DNA of 64,000 nt, from the NCBI RefSeq assembly GCF_008710285.1, contig NZ_VYQF01000011.1, positions 62,001 through 126,000 on the forward strand, in the 5' to 3' direction. The translations under genes and the position numbers were made by a program. The DNA comes from Ginsengibacter hankyongi (GTDB taxonomy: Bacteria > Bacteroidota > Bacteroidia > Chitinophagales > Chitinophagaceae). Each line of letters starts with the position of its first letter. The stretch's first letter is position 1. Below the pieces are notes generated by a model that saw only the letters and a program-made list of their open reading frames with translations, was not told the origin of the DNA and did not search any database. This document shows positions 17,653 through 27,204 of this stretch, piece after piece.

Positions 17653-17887
17653 AATTGTCACATTTACACTTATAATAAAAGAAGTTAGCAGTTAATTGAA
17701 ATAAATAGGGATAAAATTGGTGCCGTCAAACGGCATTTACGTTTGCCCCTCATATTTTAGACAACCTTTTAATACTACAAGAGAATTAAGGGAATTTGAA
17801 GTTCAATCTTTTTGCAATAGTTGTGGTTAAGTTTTTCTCAAACTATATCAAGTAGTGGAGGGATGTTTCTACATCCTTCTTTTTTTT
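17653..17887 (+). ncRNA. Candidate operator-controlled short transcript (novel)
   Basis: The rightward promoter at 17606-17646 would start transcription near 17653 and the terminator at 17859-17887 would end it, giving an RNA of about 235 nt. No ATG lies between them before the terminator stem. Internally, TGCCGT/ACGGCA (17721-17735) and CAAACG/CGTTTG (17727-17745) form two mutually exclusive hairpins. A GTG at 17720 could open a 36-codon frame ending in a Cys-rich FCNSCG tail, so a small peptide is an alternative. The presence of a transcript is inferred from signals only. Confidence 0.35.
17859..17887 (+). terminator. Rho-independent terminator on the plus strand with no upstream annotated gene
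   Basis: A 9-bp stem (GAGGGATGT/ACATCCTTC, one wobble) with loop TTCT is followed by an unbroken run of T. It points rightward, while both flanking genes (GH115 and lacI) are leftward. It therefore most likely ends the candidate short transcript that starts near 17653. Confidence 0.7.
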
Positions 17888-18015
17888 ACAAAATTGTGAG
17901 ATAAAAAAGCTACCTGGCAATTCAGGGCTATTTCCAGAGAATTATAATGATTCAAACAATAGAAGCTGGTAATGAGTCGCAGAACGTTGGGTATGCCAGC
18001 AACTTTTTAAGAATC

Positions 18016-19059
18016 TTATTTATGGCTGGTACTTGCTTTTTTTAATGACGATTCCCTTATAATTAATTCAGATTTTATCACCACTGTACTGGAAAGACTC
18101 AAGTCCCATACACCTTTCAGGTGATTTATAAGATTATGCGCAGCCACCTTACCCATTTCAAAACCCGGATAATTTATAGTGGTAAGTTTCGGACTTACAA
18201 CTTTACCAATATTATCGTTGTTAAACCCAACAATTGCAATATCGCGGGGGATTTGAATACCGGCATCTTTGAGTACCTGCATTACAACCGCCGCACAAAA
18301 ATCGTTGGTTATAAAAATGCCATCCGGCAACGTTTTCAGCGCCAGGATTTGTTTTGCAGCTCTCGTTGCATCTTCTTCTTTAAGACCCTCAACAACTACC
18401 AGTTTTTCATCAAATTTTAAATTATTGTCAAGCAGTGCTTGCTTATACCCACGCATCCTTTCTGAATACACATTTCTTTTTAAACTAGACGTTATGTGTG
18501 CAATACGTCGACAACCTTGCTCTATCAAATGCGCAGTTGCATCATAGCCGGCCTGGAAGTTATTGATGATAACCTTGGCATCGTCACTCTTTTCAAAAAC
18601 GCGGTCAAAAAAAACAACGGGTATATTCTTGTTCTGGAATTGTTGAAAGTGAGACAGGTTCTCGGTATCAGAAGATAGTGAAGCGATAACTCCATCAACT
18701 CGTTTATTAAAAAGATTGCGGGCATTCACTTCTTCCAGCGCTACGCTTTCGGCGGAGTGAACAATTATCAGGTTATATTTCGCTTCGCTCGCAATTTTCT
18801 CAATGCCTGCTAATACCGATGTAATGAAAGAACTGTTTAATTCATGAAGGATAACCCCAATGGTATGGGTTTTTTGTGATCGCAGGCTGCTTGCGAAAAG
18901 ATTAGGGCGGTAACCCATTGATTCCGCCATCGCATTAATTTTCTTACGCGTGGAAAGGCTGGTGGATGGGTTATTTTTAAGTGCACGACTTACTGTAGCT
19001 GTAGACACACCAAGTTTATCAGCTATGTCATAAATTGTAATTTCCTTTTTTACTTTCAC
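18016..19059 (-). CDS. LacI family transcriptional regulator
   Basis: 347 residues. The N-terminal helix-turn-helix reads TIYDIADKLGVSTATVSRAL (about residues 8-27), followed by the hinge region and a periplasmic-binding-protein-like effector domain (HTIGVILHELNSSFITSVLAGIE onward; DGIFITNDFCAAVVMQVLKDAG). The start codon is GTG at 19059. It is divergent from xylA. An operator-like dyad lies at 19110-19125 between them, and matching dyads occur at 17606, 35517 and 47748. It is therefore the best candidate for the local repressor, probably relieved by xylose or a xylo-oligosaccharide; the effector is inferred from context. Most Bacteroides xylan loci instead use a hybrid two-component regulator. 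Confidence 0.92.
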   Translation of the reverse strand: MKVKKEITIYDIADKLGVSTATVSRALKNNPSTSLSTRKKINAMAESMGYRPNLFASSLRSQKTHTIGVILHELNSSFITSVLAGIEKIASEAKYNLIIVHSAESVALEEVNARNLFNKRVDGVIASLSSDTENLSHFQQFQNKNIPVVFFDRVFEKSDDAKVIINNFQAGYDATAHLIEQGCRRIAHITSSLKRNVYSERMRGYKQALLDNNLKFDEKLVVVEGLKEEDATRAAKQILALKTLPDGIFITNDFCAAVVMQVLKDAGIQIPRDIAIVGFNNDNIGKVVSPKLTTINYPGFEMGKVAAHNLINHLKGVWDLSLSSTVVIKSELIIRESSLKKASTSHK

Positions 19060-19085
19060 TTCCTTTTTGATTATTCCATAAAAAT

Positions 19086-19125
19086 AAGGTAACCTTTTAA
19101 AAAAATATTATGCAACCGATTACTA
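19086..19125. promoter_or_regulatory. LacI-type operator in the lacI-xylA divergent gap
   Basis: Dyad ATGCAACCGATTACTA (19110-19125) matches the operator family TTGyAAyCGrTTrCAA. A second small perfect palindrome AAGGT-A-ACCTT lies at 19086-19096, 27 bp before the lacI GTG. On the plus strand a TACTTTA element (19142-19148) follows at a distance close to that of the susC promoters, so the operator probably controls xylA and may autoregulate lacI. The rest of this 331-bp gap shows no further signal. Confidence 0.5.
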
Positions 19126-19390
19126 TTTAGAAATAAATTGGTACTTTAGATTTTAATTAGATCAGGCATTGTTTTACGATTGCCACGGTATTGGGAGATT
19201 TTGAGAAAATTTCCTGTTCGGCTTTTTAATAAACGATTGCATCTTCTACTAAAACAAAAACGTGTTATTTGAAACAAGGATTTTAAAAGATATACCATTT
19301 TTTACTCGTCTTTCTGATTATATCAAACACACTAATTCAAAGGGTTTTCAATATTTTTATCACAATAAAAAATTTAATTATTAAACAATT

Positions 19391-20719
19391 ATGGAAATAA
19401 TCTTAGGAGAAAAGGAATATTTTAAAGGATTGGGCCAGGTTAAGTATGAGGGACCGGAAAGTGACAACCCATTGGCATTTCGGTGGTATGATGAAAATAA
19501 GGTTGTCGCCGGGAAAACCCTGAAAGAGCATCTCCGCTTTGCCTGCGCCTATTGGCATTCTTTCGTAAACGAAGGTAGTGACCCCTTTGGTCCTGGCACT
19601 CATGTTTTTGAATGGAACAAAAAAAGCGATCCTGTGGAAAGGGCAAAGGATAAGATGGATGCGGCATTTGAATTTATCACGAAAATGAATTTGCCTTTTT
19701 ATTGTTTTCACGATGTTGACGTTGTCGATTACACGAGCGATGTTGCGGACAACGATAAGCGTCTGCAGACTATGGTTGAGTATGCAAAGCAGAAACAAAA
19801 AGCCAGCGGCGCAAAATTATTATGGGGCACAGCTAATGTTTTTTCTAATCCGCGCTACATGAACGGAGCCGCAACCAACCCGGACTTTCATGTGCTTTCT
19901 CATGCGGCGGCACAGGTGAAGGCAGCGATTGATGCTACAATTGAGTTAGGTGGTGAAGGCTATGTATTTTGGGGTGGGAGGGAAGGTTATATGACCCTTT
20001 TGAATACCAATATGAAACGTGAGAAAGAGCATTTTGCCCGGTTTCTTCATACTGCTAAAGATTATGCAAGAAAGAATGGATTTAAAGGTACTTTCCTTAT
20101 TGAGCCGAAACCGATGGAACCAACGAAACATCAATATGATTATGATTGCGAAACCGTAATTGGTTTTTTGCGTCAGTATGATTTGTTGAACGATTTTAAA
20201 ATTAATATAGAAGTTAACCATGCCACGCTAGCCGGGCATACTTTCCAGCACGAATTGCAAGTGGCGGCCGATGCGGGTATGCTTGGATCGTTAGATGCTA
20301 ACCGGGGCGATTATCAAAATGGCTGGGATACAGATCAGTTTCCTAATAATATTAACGAACTAACGGAGGCGATGCTGGTGTTCCTCGAAGCAGGTGGTTT
20401 AAAAGGTGGCGGTATCAACTTCGATGCAAAGATCCGTCGTTCATCAACTGATCCCGCAGACCTTTTTTATGCCCACATTGGTGGTATGGATACATTCGCG
20501 AGGGCATTGATCAGTGCTGATGCAATTCTTGAAAAATCAGATTTTAAAAAGTTCCGTAAAGATCGTTATTCCTCGTTTGACAGTGGTAAAGGAAAAGAAT
20601 TCGAAGATGGTAAATTGTCGCTGGAACACCTTCGTGCATACGCTATTCAAGCGGGCGAACCGGAACAAATAAGCGGCAGGCAGGAATATCTCGAAAATAT
20701 CGTGAATAGGTATATCTAA
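19391..20719 (+). CDS. xylA: Xylose isomerase
   Basis: 442 residues, the class II length. It converts D-xylose to D-xylulose in the cytoplasm. Active-site motifs are present: catalytic His in [11 protein letters not shown] (about residues 98-108), metal-binding Glu in [18 protein letters not shown] (about 234-251), [18 protein letters not shown] (about 271-288) and [18 protein letters not shown] (about 302-319). It stands alone on the plus strand, with a leader of up to about 235 nt if transcription starts at the TACTTTA element. No xylulokinase gene accompanies it in this window. A strong hairpin separates it from the convergent GH9 gene. Confidence 0.97.
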   Translation: MEIILGEKEYFKGLGQVKYEGPESDNPLAFRWYDENKVVAGKTLKEHLRFACAYWHSFVNEGSDPFGPGTHVFEWNKKSDPVERAKDKMDAAFEFITKMNLPFYCFHDVDVVDYTSDVADNDKRLQTMVEYAKQKQKASGAKLLWGTANVFSNPRYMNGAATNPDFHVLSHAAAQVKAAIDATIELGGEGYVFWGGREGYMTLLNTNMKREKEHFARFLHTAKDYARKNGFKGTFLIEPKPMEPTKHQYDYDCETVIGFLRQYDLLNDFKINIEVNHATLAGHTFQHELQVAADAGMLGSLDANRGDYQNGWDTDQFPNNINELTEAMLVFLEAGGLKGGGINFDAKIRRSSTDPADLFYAHIGGMDTFARALISADAILEKSDFKKFRKDRYSSFDSGKGKEFEDGKLSLEHLRAYAIQAGEPEQISGRQEYLENIVNRYI

Positions 20720-20742
20720 TAATATTTGAGGTACTTAAGGCG

Positions 20743-20771
20743 GACACCCCTGGCAATTTACCAGGGGTGTC
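20743..20771. terminator. Bidirectional terminator-like hairpin between xylA and GH9
   Basis: A perfect 11-bp stem (GACACCCCTGG/CCAGGGGTGTC) encloses a 7-nt loop. It lies 24 bp after the xylA stop and 36 bp after the GH9 stop in a convergent gap, so it can serve both. The T run on either side is short. Confidence 0.7.
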
Positions 20772-20806
20772 TTGCATTAATGGGTATTTAAAAATTCGAC
20801 TTTGTT

Positions 20807-23362
20807 TTATTCTCCCGCTGACACCTTATTTACGGCGGCCACCAGGAAAATATAATTAGCACAACCGCCTACTGTCACTTCATTTTCACCCCAGAAAAAT
20901 GGCCAGTCCTCTTTGTTTTCAGGAAAGTCCGGTTTTATCAATAATACACCAGGCACAATACCTCCTGCAATGAAACTGAAATTTGCCCTGTTATTTCCAT
21001 AAGTAACTTTCTTCGATTTTGTTCCGACAGAAGAAACGAAAGAGATATTAGAATAAGGATGGCAACCGAAAATATAATTCAATCCCTTGTACACGTATTC
21101 GGTGTTCATTATATCAGGATAAAATTTATTCGCATAATAATTTGTAGTTGCAAAATTTACAACGCCGCCGCTGCCACCCCAACCTCCGGTCGCAATCGGT
21201 ACACCGTAGGGATTTTGTTTGGCATAATCGTCGCAAAATGTTTTATACTTCACCACATAATCACGCAATTTCTTTTTATAATCACCATCCATGTATGGAA
21301 CTGCCTGCAAGGCTGGCGTGATTCCAAATTGAATAAACCTGTCGAGTGATTGCCACACCGCATTTTTAAATACGTTTGCGTATCGCTCATCTTTTGTGGT
21401 GATGTATAACTGCAAAGCCGCAGACATTTTAAGACTATTTCCGAATCTTTTGGAAAAACCGGATGTATCTGCCTTTGTGATACTATCGTCTTCATTCCAT
21501 AATTGTTTTGCATAGAATAAGCTTTGTTGCGATAAGCTATCATCAAAACCTTTTAATGCACGGCTTGCGGCGGCTAATGCTGCGGCGGTATAATAATCGA
21601 GGAATGTTGTTCTTTCTGTAAAAGCCCAGCGATCATCCAAAGTGCCACTTGATTTGCCATCGGTTTCATAAGGTTTCAGATCAGGGTTGTAAGGAAGATT
21701 ATCTGTTTCGTCGACAGCGTCACCAAGATGATGATACTGATGCAAGTTCGGAACAACAATGCCTCTAACTGGATGGCCTATGTTTTTTACCTGCGCCACC
21801 ATATTCAATGTGCCATGTTCAATCTGTTGCAAAATATCAGGCTTACCATCAGGGCGATGGATATCAACATAACGGGTGGGGTAGTCGACAAAAGTCTCAT
21901 CGCGGGTTGGCTTAAATTTTTCCCATGTATCCACCAAACTCAACACAGCATCGCAATGAGAACCTGTTTGGATATCAAAATCACCTGCATCAAACCAACC
22001 ACCAACAGCCAACCCGGGAATACGCTCCAGTGGTTTATATTTTGTTTGGGTTGATGCACCCATGCTGTAACCATCGAAGTGTTGATGATTCGTTGGCGCC
22101 TGTAGGGCATCATCTAAAAATGGTGCACCATGCCACACACGATAAGCCTCATTTACTTCCATGTGATCCATCTGCACTGGAAACCAAACATCTAAAGTTG
22201 GATGCCATAAATCATCGTATACATTTGGGGCAATTGAAAATGTATTTGTTTTCTGGTTGCCATATTGAATGAAGTACAGCCCGGGATCTTTTACAGAACT
22301 GAAATCGAACTTTGCATAATTGTAGCGTAAATATCTTCCCCAGGGTTTTACATCGCCTTTCAATTTCTCAATATAATTTCCGTTTGCTGTTACCTGGAAT
22401 AAGGAGGCTGTTTTTAAAGGCGTATCATTTTTATCCAATTCGATAACAGCTGTTTTCTGCTGGCCCGGAGTATAACCTACCTGTGAAAATTCAATAACAG
22501 GTTTACGTTTCCAATTAGGTATGGCATTCGGTTCAACATACCACGTTAATACTTTCCCTGTTTTGTTTGCCGGCAATAAACTGCGCACAATAAACCACCC
22601 GTTTTGTGCAAGGTTGCGGCCATCAAACAACATTAAATTTTCATCATTAGTTTCTGATACAATCTTTACTCTTCGCTCAGGATCTTCTGGCGCCAGCACA
22701 AATGTTTTACCTGTAACGATGGAAGAAGGCACAATAAATTCAACTCTTCCCCTGTCATCGAATGTTGTGTGACCTGCGAACTGTGGTATCTTTTTACTGA
22801 TTGGTTCTATACTTGTTTGGCTTGAAGGATATAGAGGGAATAAGCCAGGCTTCCCATCAGCCAAAAATGTTTTTTCAAAATAAGCAGAAGGAAGAAATTC
22901 AAGATTGAAACCTGCATTACCAATTAATTTTTCCGGAACTGGTTTATCAAGATAAACACTTATTTCAAAGCCATTGCCTTTACCCGTAACCGCTAGTCTT
23001 GAATCGAAATCAAACTCGGTATACCTCAATTCTACTTCGATGCTGTTTTTTTTCTTATCAACTTTCCTGCTTACCATCCTTGGTATCAAATCCCATTGTT
23101 CCGGTGTGTTTTGTAAGCGCACCGCACCACCTGTAGCAGTTCTTACACCATGATGAATTAACTCGATACCGGAAGTTTTTTCGTCGAAAAACATTCCGTT
23201 ATACTCGCTGCTAAAAACCAAAACATTTACGCCCTGTTTTTCGAAGTAGCTCGAATCGTTTATTTGCAATTGTTGTGAAAAAGAATTTGCGCCTAAGAAC
23301 AAAAAGCAAATAATACTACTAGCTATAACTAATATTTTTTTCGAGAGATAGATTGAATGCAT
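20807..23362 (-). CDS. Secreted glycoside hydrolase family 9 protein
   Basis: 851 residues with a signal peptide ending near NSFSQ (residue 30). A beta-rich N-terminal extension (about 35-285) precedes the CelD_N-type Ig domain (about 288-378) and the GH9 (alpha/alpha)6 barrel (about 385-845). The catalytic Asp pair lies in GGWFDAGDFD (Asp458, Asp461), the His motif in FGCHPYSNISFVSSVG, and the acid Glu in WGENEVTVGG near the C-terminus. GH9 enzymes cut beta-1,4-glucans and some act on mixed-linkage glucan or xyloglucan; activity on xylan is not usual, so it may open cellulose or hemicellulose around the xylan. The extended N-terminal module is uncharacterised to me. Last gene of the seven-gene leftward operon. 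Confidence 0.85.
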   Translation of the reverse strand: MHSIYLSKKILVIASSIICFLFLGANSFSQQLQINDSSYFEKQGVNVLVFSSEYNGMFFDEKTSGIELIHHGVRTATGGAVRLQNTPEQWDLIPRMVSRKVDKKKNSIEVELRYTEFDFDSRLAVTGKGNGFEISVYLDKPVPEKLIGNAGFNLEFLPSAYFEKTFLADGKPGLFPLYPSSQTSIEPISKKIPQFAGHTTFDDRGRVEFIVPSSIVTGKTFVLAPEDPERRVKIVSETNDENLMLFDGRNLAQNGWFIVRSLLPANKTGKVLTWYVEPNAIPNWKRKPVIEFSQVGYTPGQQKTAVIELDKNDTPLKTASLFQVTANGNYIEKLKGDVKPWGRYLRYNYAKFDFSSVKDPGLYFIQYGNQKTNTFSIAPNVYDDLWHPTLDVWFPVQMDHMEVNEAYRVWHGAPFLDDALQAPTNHQHFDGYSMGASTQTKYKPLERIPGLAVGGWFDAGDFDIQTGSHCDAVLSLVDTWEKFKPTRDETFVDYPTRYVDIHRPDGKPDILQQIEHGTLNMVAQVKNIGHPVRGIVVPNLHQYHHLGDAVDETDNLPYNPDLKPYETDGKSSGTLDDRWAFTERTTFLDYYTAAALAAASRALKGFDDSLSQQSLFYAKQLWNEDDSITKADTSGFSKRFGNSLKMSAALQLYITTKDERYANVFKNAVWQSLDRFIQFGITPALQAVPYMDGDYKKKLRDYVVKYKTFCDDYAKQNPYGVPIATGGWGGSGGVVNFATTNYYANKFYPDIMNTEYVYKGLNYIFGCHPYSNISFVSSVGTKSKKVTYGNNRANFSFIAGGIVPGVLLIKPDFPENKEDWPFFWGENEVTVGGCANYIFLVAAVNKVSAGE

Positions 23363-23409
23363 GGTCTTGATTTTAGTTTTTTATTAAAATATTTTTTAAT
23401 GTATGTTGC

Positions 23410-24966
23410 TTACTGCACCCTGAACCAGTCAACATCAACATAACCGCCCAATTCTTTTGTTGCATAATTAAACAGGCAAAATTTATTTCCTGTAAATATT
23501 TTTAAACTGAAACGCATTGTCAAATCATTGCCCAATGATTTGAAAACTTTGTTATCGGTGCTATATTGAAAACTTGCCTTAATATTGGCGTTAGAGGCAA
23601 TTGTTCTAAAATAAATGATTGAAGTGTTGGTCAAAGCCGAATCAATTGTTTTGCCATTGTTCACCATTATGATGTATTGCTTACCATTGTTTTCTTTAAT
23701 ACCAATATATGCATACGGATCCTGGAACACAGCGAGCCCTGTTATATCGCCCTCTTTCATATGCCCTACATCAATTTTTGTTGTCGCAATTGTGGGTATG
23801 TTTTGGTCATGTTTTGCAAATGGTCTTTGGGTTAATGTATTGCGTGCCATTCTGAAATCCTGGGTCTGGCTTGCCGTCATTAATCTTAAATAACCTGGCT
23901 TCTTTGTTAATGACCATTTTGTAGAATCAGGATTATGATTCCAGCCCCATTGCATGCCCAATTTCTTTTCATTGAATTCATCTGATGTAGGCAAATCTTT
24001 GATGGGATATATTTTACCAACGTTTGGTTTTTTATAAGTTGTTACTGCTTTCCCACTCACACCAATCATTGGCCAGCCATCCTTCCAGGTTACAGGTTGC
24101 AATGATGGAAAACGGCCAAACGGTCCGCTATCCACAAATAAAATCGTCCACCATTCTCCAGTTTGCGTTTGAATTAATGCGCCCTGGTGTATGCCATAGT
24201 TGATGCCTTCGGTTGTGTCATAGAGTAATAGCTTTTGTTCATAAGGTCCATAAATATTTTTGGAGCGCAGAGCAACCTGCATACCGTCACGACCACCATA
24301 CGTGCAATACAAATAATAGTAACCATTAATCTTATAGACATGTGTTCCTTCAAGACCTTTGCGAATATTTCCTTCAAACACCAATGAATCGGGGCCAATT
24401 GCAATAAGACTATCATTCACTTCAGTAATAGAAATCTTGTTGTAACCCTTCGCTACATAAACTTTACCATTATCATCAAAAAACAAACCAGGGTCATAAA
24501 AACCTTTTGGTAGATGTGTGATGTGCCATGGGCCTTCTGCTTTATCTGCTGTACACATAAAGCCGCCTTCATTCAACGTAATAAACAATAAGTAAAATTT
24601 GCCGTTATGATACTTCATACTTGTTGCCCATTGTCCATGTCCATACCTATTGCATGAATCCAAATCATAACATTTACTAAAATCAAGTCTTGGAACAGCA
24701 TTGCTGCAATACGACCAGTTTACAAGGTCACGGGATTTTAAAACTGTTACGCCGGGAAAAATAAACATCGTGGTTGTAACCATGTAGTAAGTATCGCCAA
24801 CGCATATAACATCAGGATCAGGAAAGTCTGCGGAGACTAACGGGTTCGTATAGGTGCCATTGCCTTTATCGCTGTGTACGTTTTGGGCTTGCAACCTGTT
24901 TGCAGAAATCGTACAGAGTAGTAAGAGCGATAAAACGAGCCCCCGTATTTTTCTAATCACCGTCAT
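23410..24966 (-). CDS. Secreted GH43 beta-xylosidase/arabinofuranosidase with C-terminal beta-sandwich
   Basis: 518 residues, signal peptide to about residue 28. The five-bladed propeller shows the catalytic base Asp50 (SADFPDPDVI), the Asp158 modulator (FYDPGLFFDDNGKVYVA) and the acid Glu207 (LEGTHVYKINGYYYLY). From about residue 325 a concanavalin-like domain follows (DEFNEKKLGMQWGWNHNPDS), typical of GH43_12-like two-domain enzymes where it completes the active site. It would release arabinose or xylose from arabinoxylan oligosaccharides in the periplasm. Sits between GH51 and GH9 in the operon, with short gaps. Confidence 0.88.
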   Translation of the reverse strand: MTVIRKIRGLVLSLLLLCTISANRLQAQNVHSDKGNGTYTNPLVSADFPDPDVICVGDTYYMVTTTMFIFPGVTVLKSRDLVNWSYCSNAVPRLDFSKCYDLDSCNRYGHGQWATSMKYHNGKFYLLFITLNEGGFMCTADKAEGPWHITHLPKGFYDPGLFFDDNGKVYVAKGYNKISITEVNDSLIAIGPDSLVFEGNIRKGLEGTHVYKINGYYYLYCTYGGRDGMQVALRSKNIYGPYEQKLLLYDTTEGINYGIHQGALIQTQTGEWWTILFVDSGPFGRFPSLQPVTWKDGWPMIGVSGKAVTTYKKPNVGKIYPIKDLPTSDEFNEKKLGMQWGWNHNPDSTKWSLTKKPGYLRLMTASQTQDFRMARNTLTQRPFAKHDQNIPTIATTKIDVGHMKEGDITGLAVFQDPYAYIGIKENNGKQYIIMVNNGKTIDSALTNTSIIYFRTIASNANIKASFQYSTDNKVFKSLGNDLTMRFSLKIFTGNKFCLFNYATKELGGYVDVDWFRVQ

Positions 24967-25023
24967 AGCTTTTTTAAATGTTTATGTATTCCTTAAACTG
25001 TGGCGTACTATAAAACAATCTAT

Positions 25024-27135
25024 CTATCTTGTTTGAATTTGCATTACGGTTACAGAATATGGGGGAAAGCTTTGACGAAACGTTTTCTTTAATCCATTAA
25101 CCGTTGATGTTACCGGAACAATTTTCTCCGGTTCACTGATAGTATTTGTATCAGTTGGTTTATCATTTTTTATTACGACGATAGTTGCCTTGGGTGAAAC
25201 CTTTGCAACGCCATCAAGATTTATTTTTATTGTTTGTTTTTTGGCAATTGTATTTACAACTTTCAGGTAAATAGTTCCTGTTGTATCATTCATTGTAGCT
25301 GAATAAAATATGGTAGGAACGGTTTTGGGTTGTATGCCGTCTGCACTGTCTTTTTTAGAGAGCGGCCGGTTTTGAACGGGTATATTTTCAACTGTTGCAG
25401 GCACTATTTTATCGCCTAAATAATGGCTAAATAATTTCTGCACATAATAAGATGGCGAGCCATAACTATTGAGGGCATTATATCCTATCAGGTCGGAATC
25501 CCATTGCCATGCTTTCGGTGCTGTTGAGGTTGCTGTATTTACATTTACAAACAATGGAGCATAACAGGACATAATCACTATATCTGAGTTGCGCTCCATC
25601 CCCGTCATCCAGGCAGCGTCACCCAAGGCAGCATTTAAATTGGTGGTTGGTGCACCTTCGCGTGTTGCCCATTCTCCTACAAATATTTTTGGACCATTGC
25701 GATCGTAGTTATCATATTGCGAAGCATGTTCCCACATATCCCATGAATTGCGATAGTAATGTTCATCAACCACCGCAGGTTGTTTACCTGTAACTTTCAT
25801 GGAAGGATATTGCGTAGCTGGTATCGTAGAAATACAGGTGAGTTGCGGGTACTTTGTTTCGATTGCGTCTCTAAATTGCTTGAATCTTCCATCATAACTA
25901 TTCGACCTGTCAAACCAATCTTCATTTCCAATTTCGATATAGTGAAGTTTAAAAGGTTCAGGATGTCCATCTCCAGCACGCTTAGCGCCCCAATAGGTTG
26001 TCGTATTGCCGGTAACATATTCTATTTCATCCAGCGCATCATTCACGTAAGGTTTTAATAACGGGCCTGCATCGATATGATCACCCTGCAGCGAATAGCC
26101 AGCATACACTGCTAATACAGGTTCAGCGCCCATATCTTCTGTCCATTCTAAAAACTCCAGCAAACCCATTCCATCAGATGCACGATAACCCCATGAACCT
26201 TTATGCCCCGGCCTGTTTTCAATCGGGCCAAGCGTTGTTTTCCATGGAAACGCATCTGTAATCATTGGGCCTTCCAAAAAATTGCCACCCGGGAATCGAA
26301 GAAACTTTGGTTTCATATCCACCAGCATCTGCATCAGGTCGGTACGAAATCCATTTTGCTGGTTATTAAACGTTGGAGGAAATAATGAAACAAGGTTGAA
26401 ATAATATACACCAAGGCGATTAGTTGAAATAACAAAGCGTGCATCTTTTGTCGGTTGTACATCTGCGGCGGTCGTTAATGTGAGATTATACTTTTTCCAA
26501 TAAATACTTTTTTCAAGATTGATAGTGCCCGAAGCATAGACTGTTTTACCATCATTACTTTCAATGGAAACCGTTACAGGTCCTGGCGTATTGTTTTCAA
26601 TATCAGGAAGCGGCGGTGTTGTAGGTTTTGGTTCCCATGGCCAGCGGAAAGGCTCGGTGCGTGCTGATCCTTTTATATAAAATGATGCCCTGTAAGTGGT
26701 AGATGGTTTTACGGGTATGCCCCAAAATCCTTCGTTAGCGATGCCCACTTTCCCCGAAACTTTTTCAACGGTAAGCCGTAAGCAGATTGAAAGGGCACCG
26801 TTGATAGCCTGGCCGCGTTCATCATACGGTATATGATCTTCGTTCGCAGCAATGAGTTGAATGGATGCTGTGTCGGCCGCATTATCTTTAACAAGACTCC
26901 AGCCTTCCGGGCTGGTTTTGCTGTCTTTAAATATTCTATTGCGAATCAATTCTCCATACAAACCACCATCATAAGAGTGGTTGATCTCTTCGGTCATTAA
27001 TCCATACAAATTGGAACTTACACTGGCACGTGCATGGTCAAGATGCAATGTGATTGCAAGTGTCGTCTGTGCGTGGCAGTTAGTATAACAGAAAATTGCC
27101 AATGCGGATAGAGAAAAAAGCTTGCGAAATTTCAT
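25024..27135 (-). CDS. Alpha-L-arabinofuranosidase, GH51 (with N-terminal carbohydrate-binding-like domain)
   Basis: 703 residues, signal peptide MKFRKLFSLSALAIFCYTNCHAQ. After a short GH51 N-terminal strand region (EINHSYDGGLYGELIRNR) a CBM4/9-like beta-sandwich occupies about 75-250. The TIM barrel carries acid/base Glu405 (YIEIGNEDWFDR) and nucleophile Glu488 (FVGEWATREG); a C-terminal beta-domain closes the protein. GH51 enzymes remove alpha-L-arabinofuranose from arabinoxylan or arabinan. A second, shorter GH51 without the inserted domain lies at the head of the same operon, so the two probably differ in side-chain preference. Confidence 0.93.
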   Translation of the reverse strand: MKFRKLFSLSALAIFCYTNCHAQTTLAITLHLDHARASVSSNLYGLMTEEINHSYDGGLYGELIRNRIFKDSKTSPEGWSLVKDNAADTASIQLIAANEDHIPYDERGQAINGALSICLRLTVEKVSGKVGIANEGFWGIPVKPSTTYRASFYIKGSARTEPFRWPWEPKPTTPPLPDIENNTPGPVTVSIESNDGKTVYASGTINLEKSIYWKKYNLTLTTAADVQPTKDARFVISTNRLGVYYFNLVSLFPPTFNNQQNGFRTDLMQMLVDMKPKFLRFPGGNFLEGPMITDAFPWKTTLGPIENRPGHKGSWGYRASDGMGLLEFLEWTEDMGAEPVLAVYAGYSLQGDHIDAGPLLKPYVNDALDEIEYVTGNTTTYWGAKRAGDGHPEPFKLHYIEIGNEDWFDRSNSYDGRFKQFRDAIETKYPQLTCISTIPATQYPSMKVTGKQPAVVDEHYYRNSWDMWEHASQYDNYDRNGPKIFVGEWATREGAPTTNLNAALGDAAWMTGMERNSDIVIMSCYAPLFVNVNTATSTAPKAWQWDSDLIGYNALNSYGSPSYYVQKLFSHYLGDKIVPATVENIPVQNRPLSKKDSADGIQPKTVPTIFYSATMNDTTGTIYLKVVNTIAKKQTIKINLDGVAKVSPKATIVVIKNDKPTDTNTISEPEKIVPVTSTVNGLKKTFRQSFPPYSVTVMQIQTR

Positions 27136-27204
27136 GATAAGATAAATATTGAGTTTGTAATAGTTTTTAAATTGATTTATTGTTTGCTTTAATATTTAAT
27201 AATT

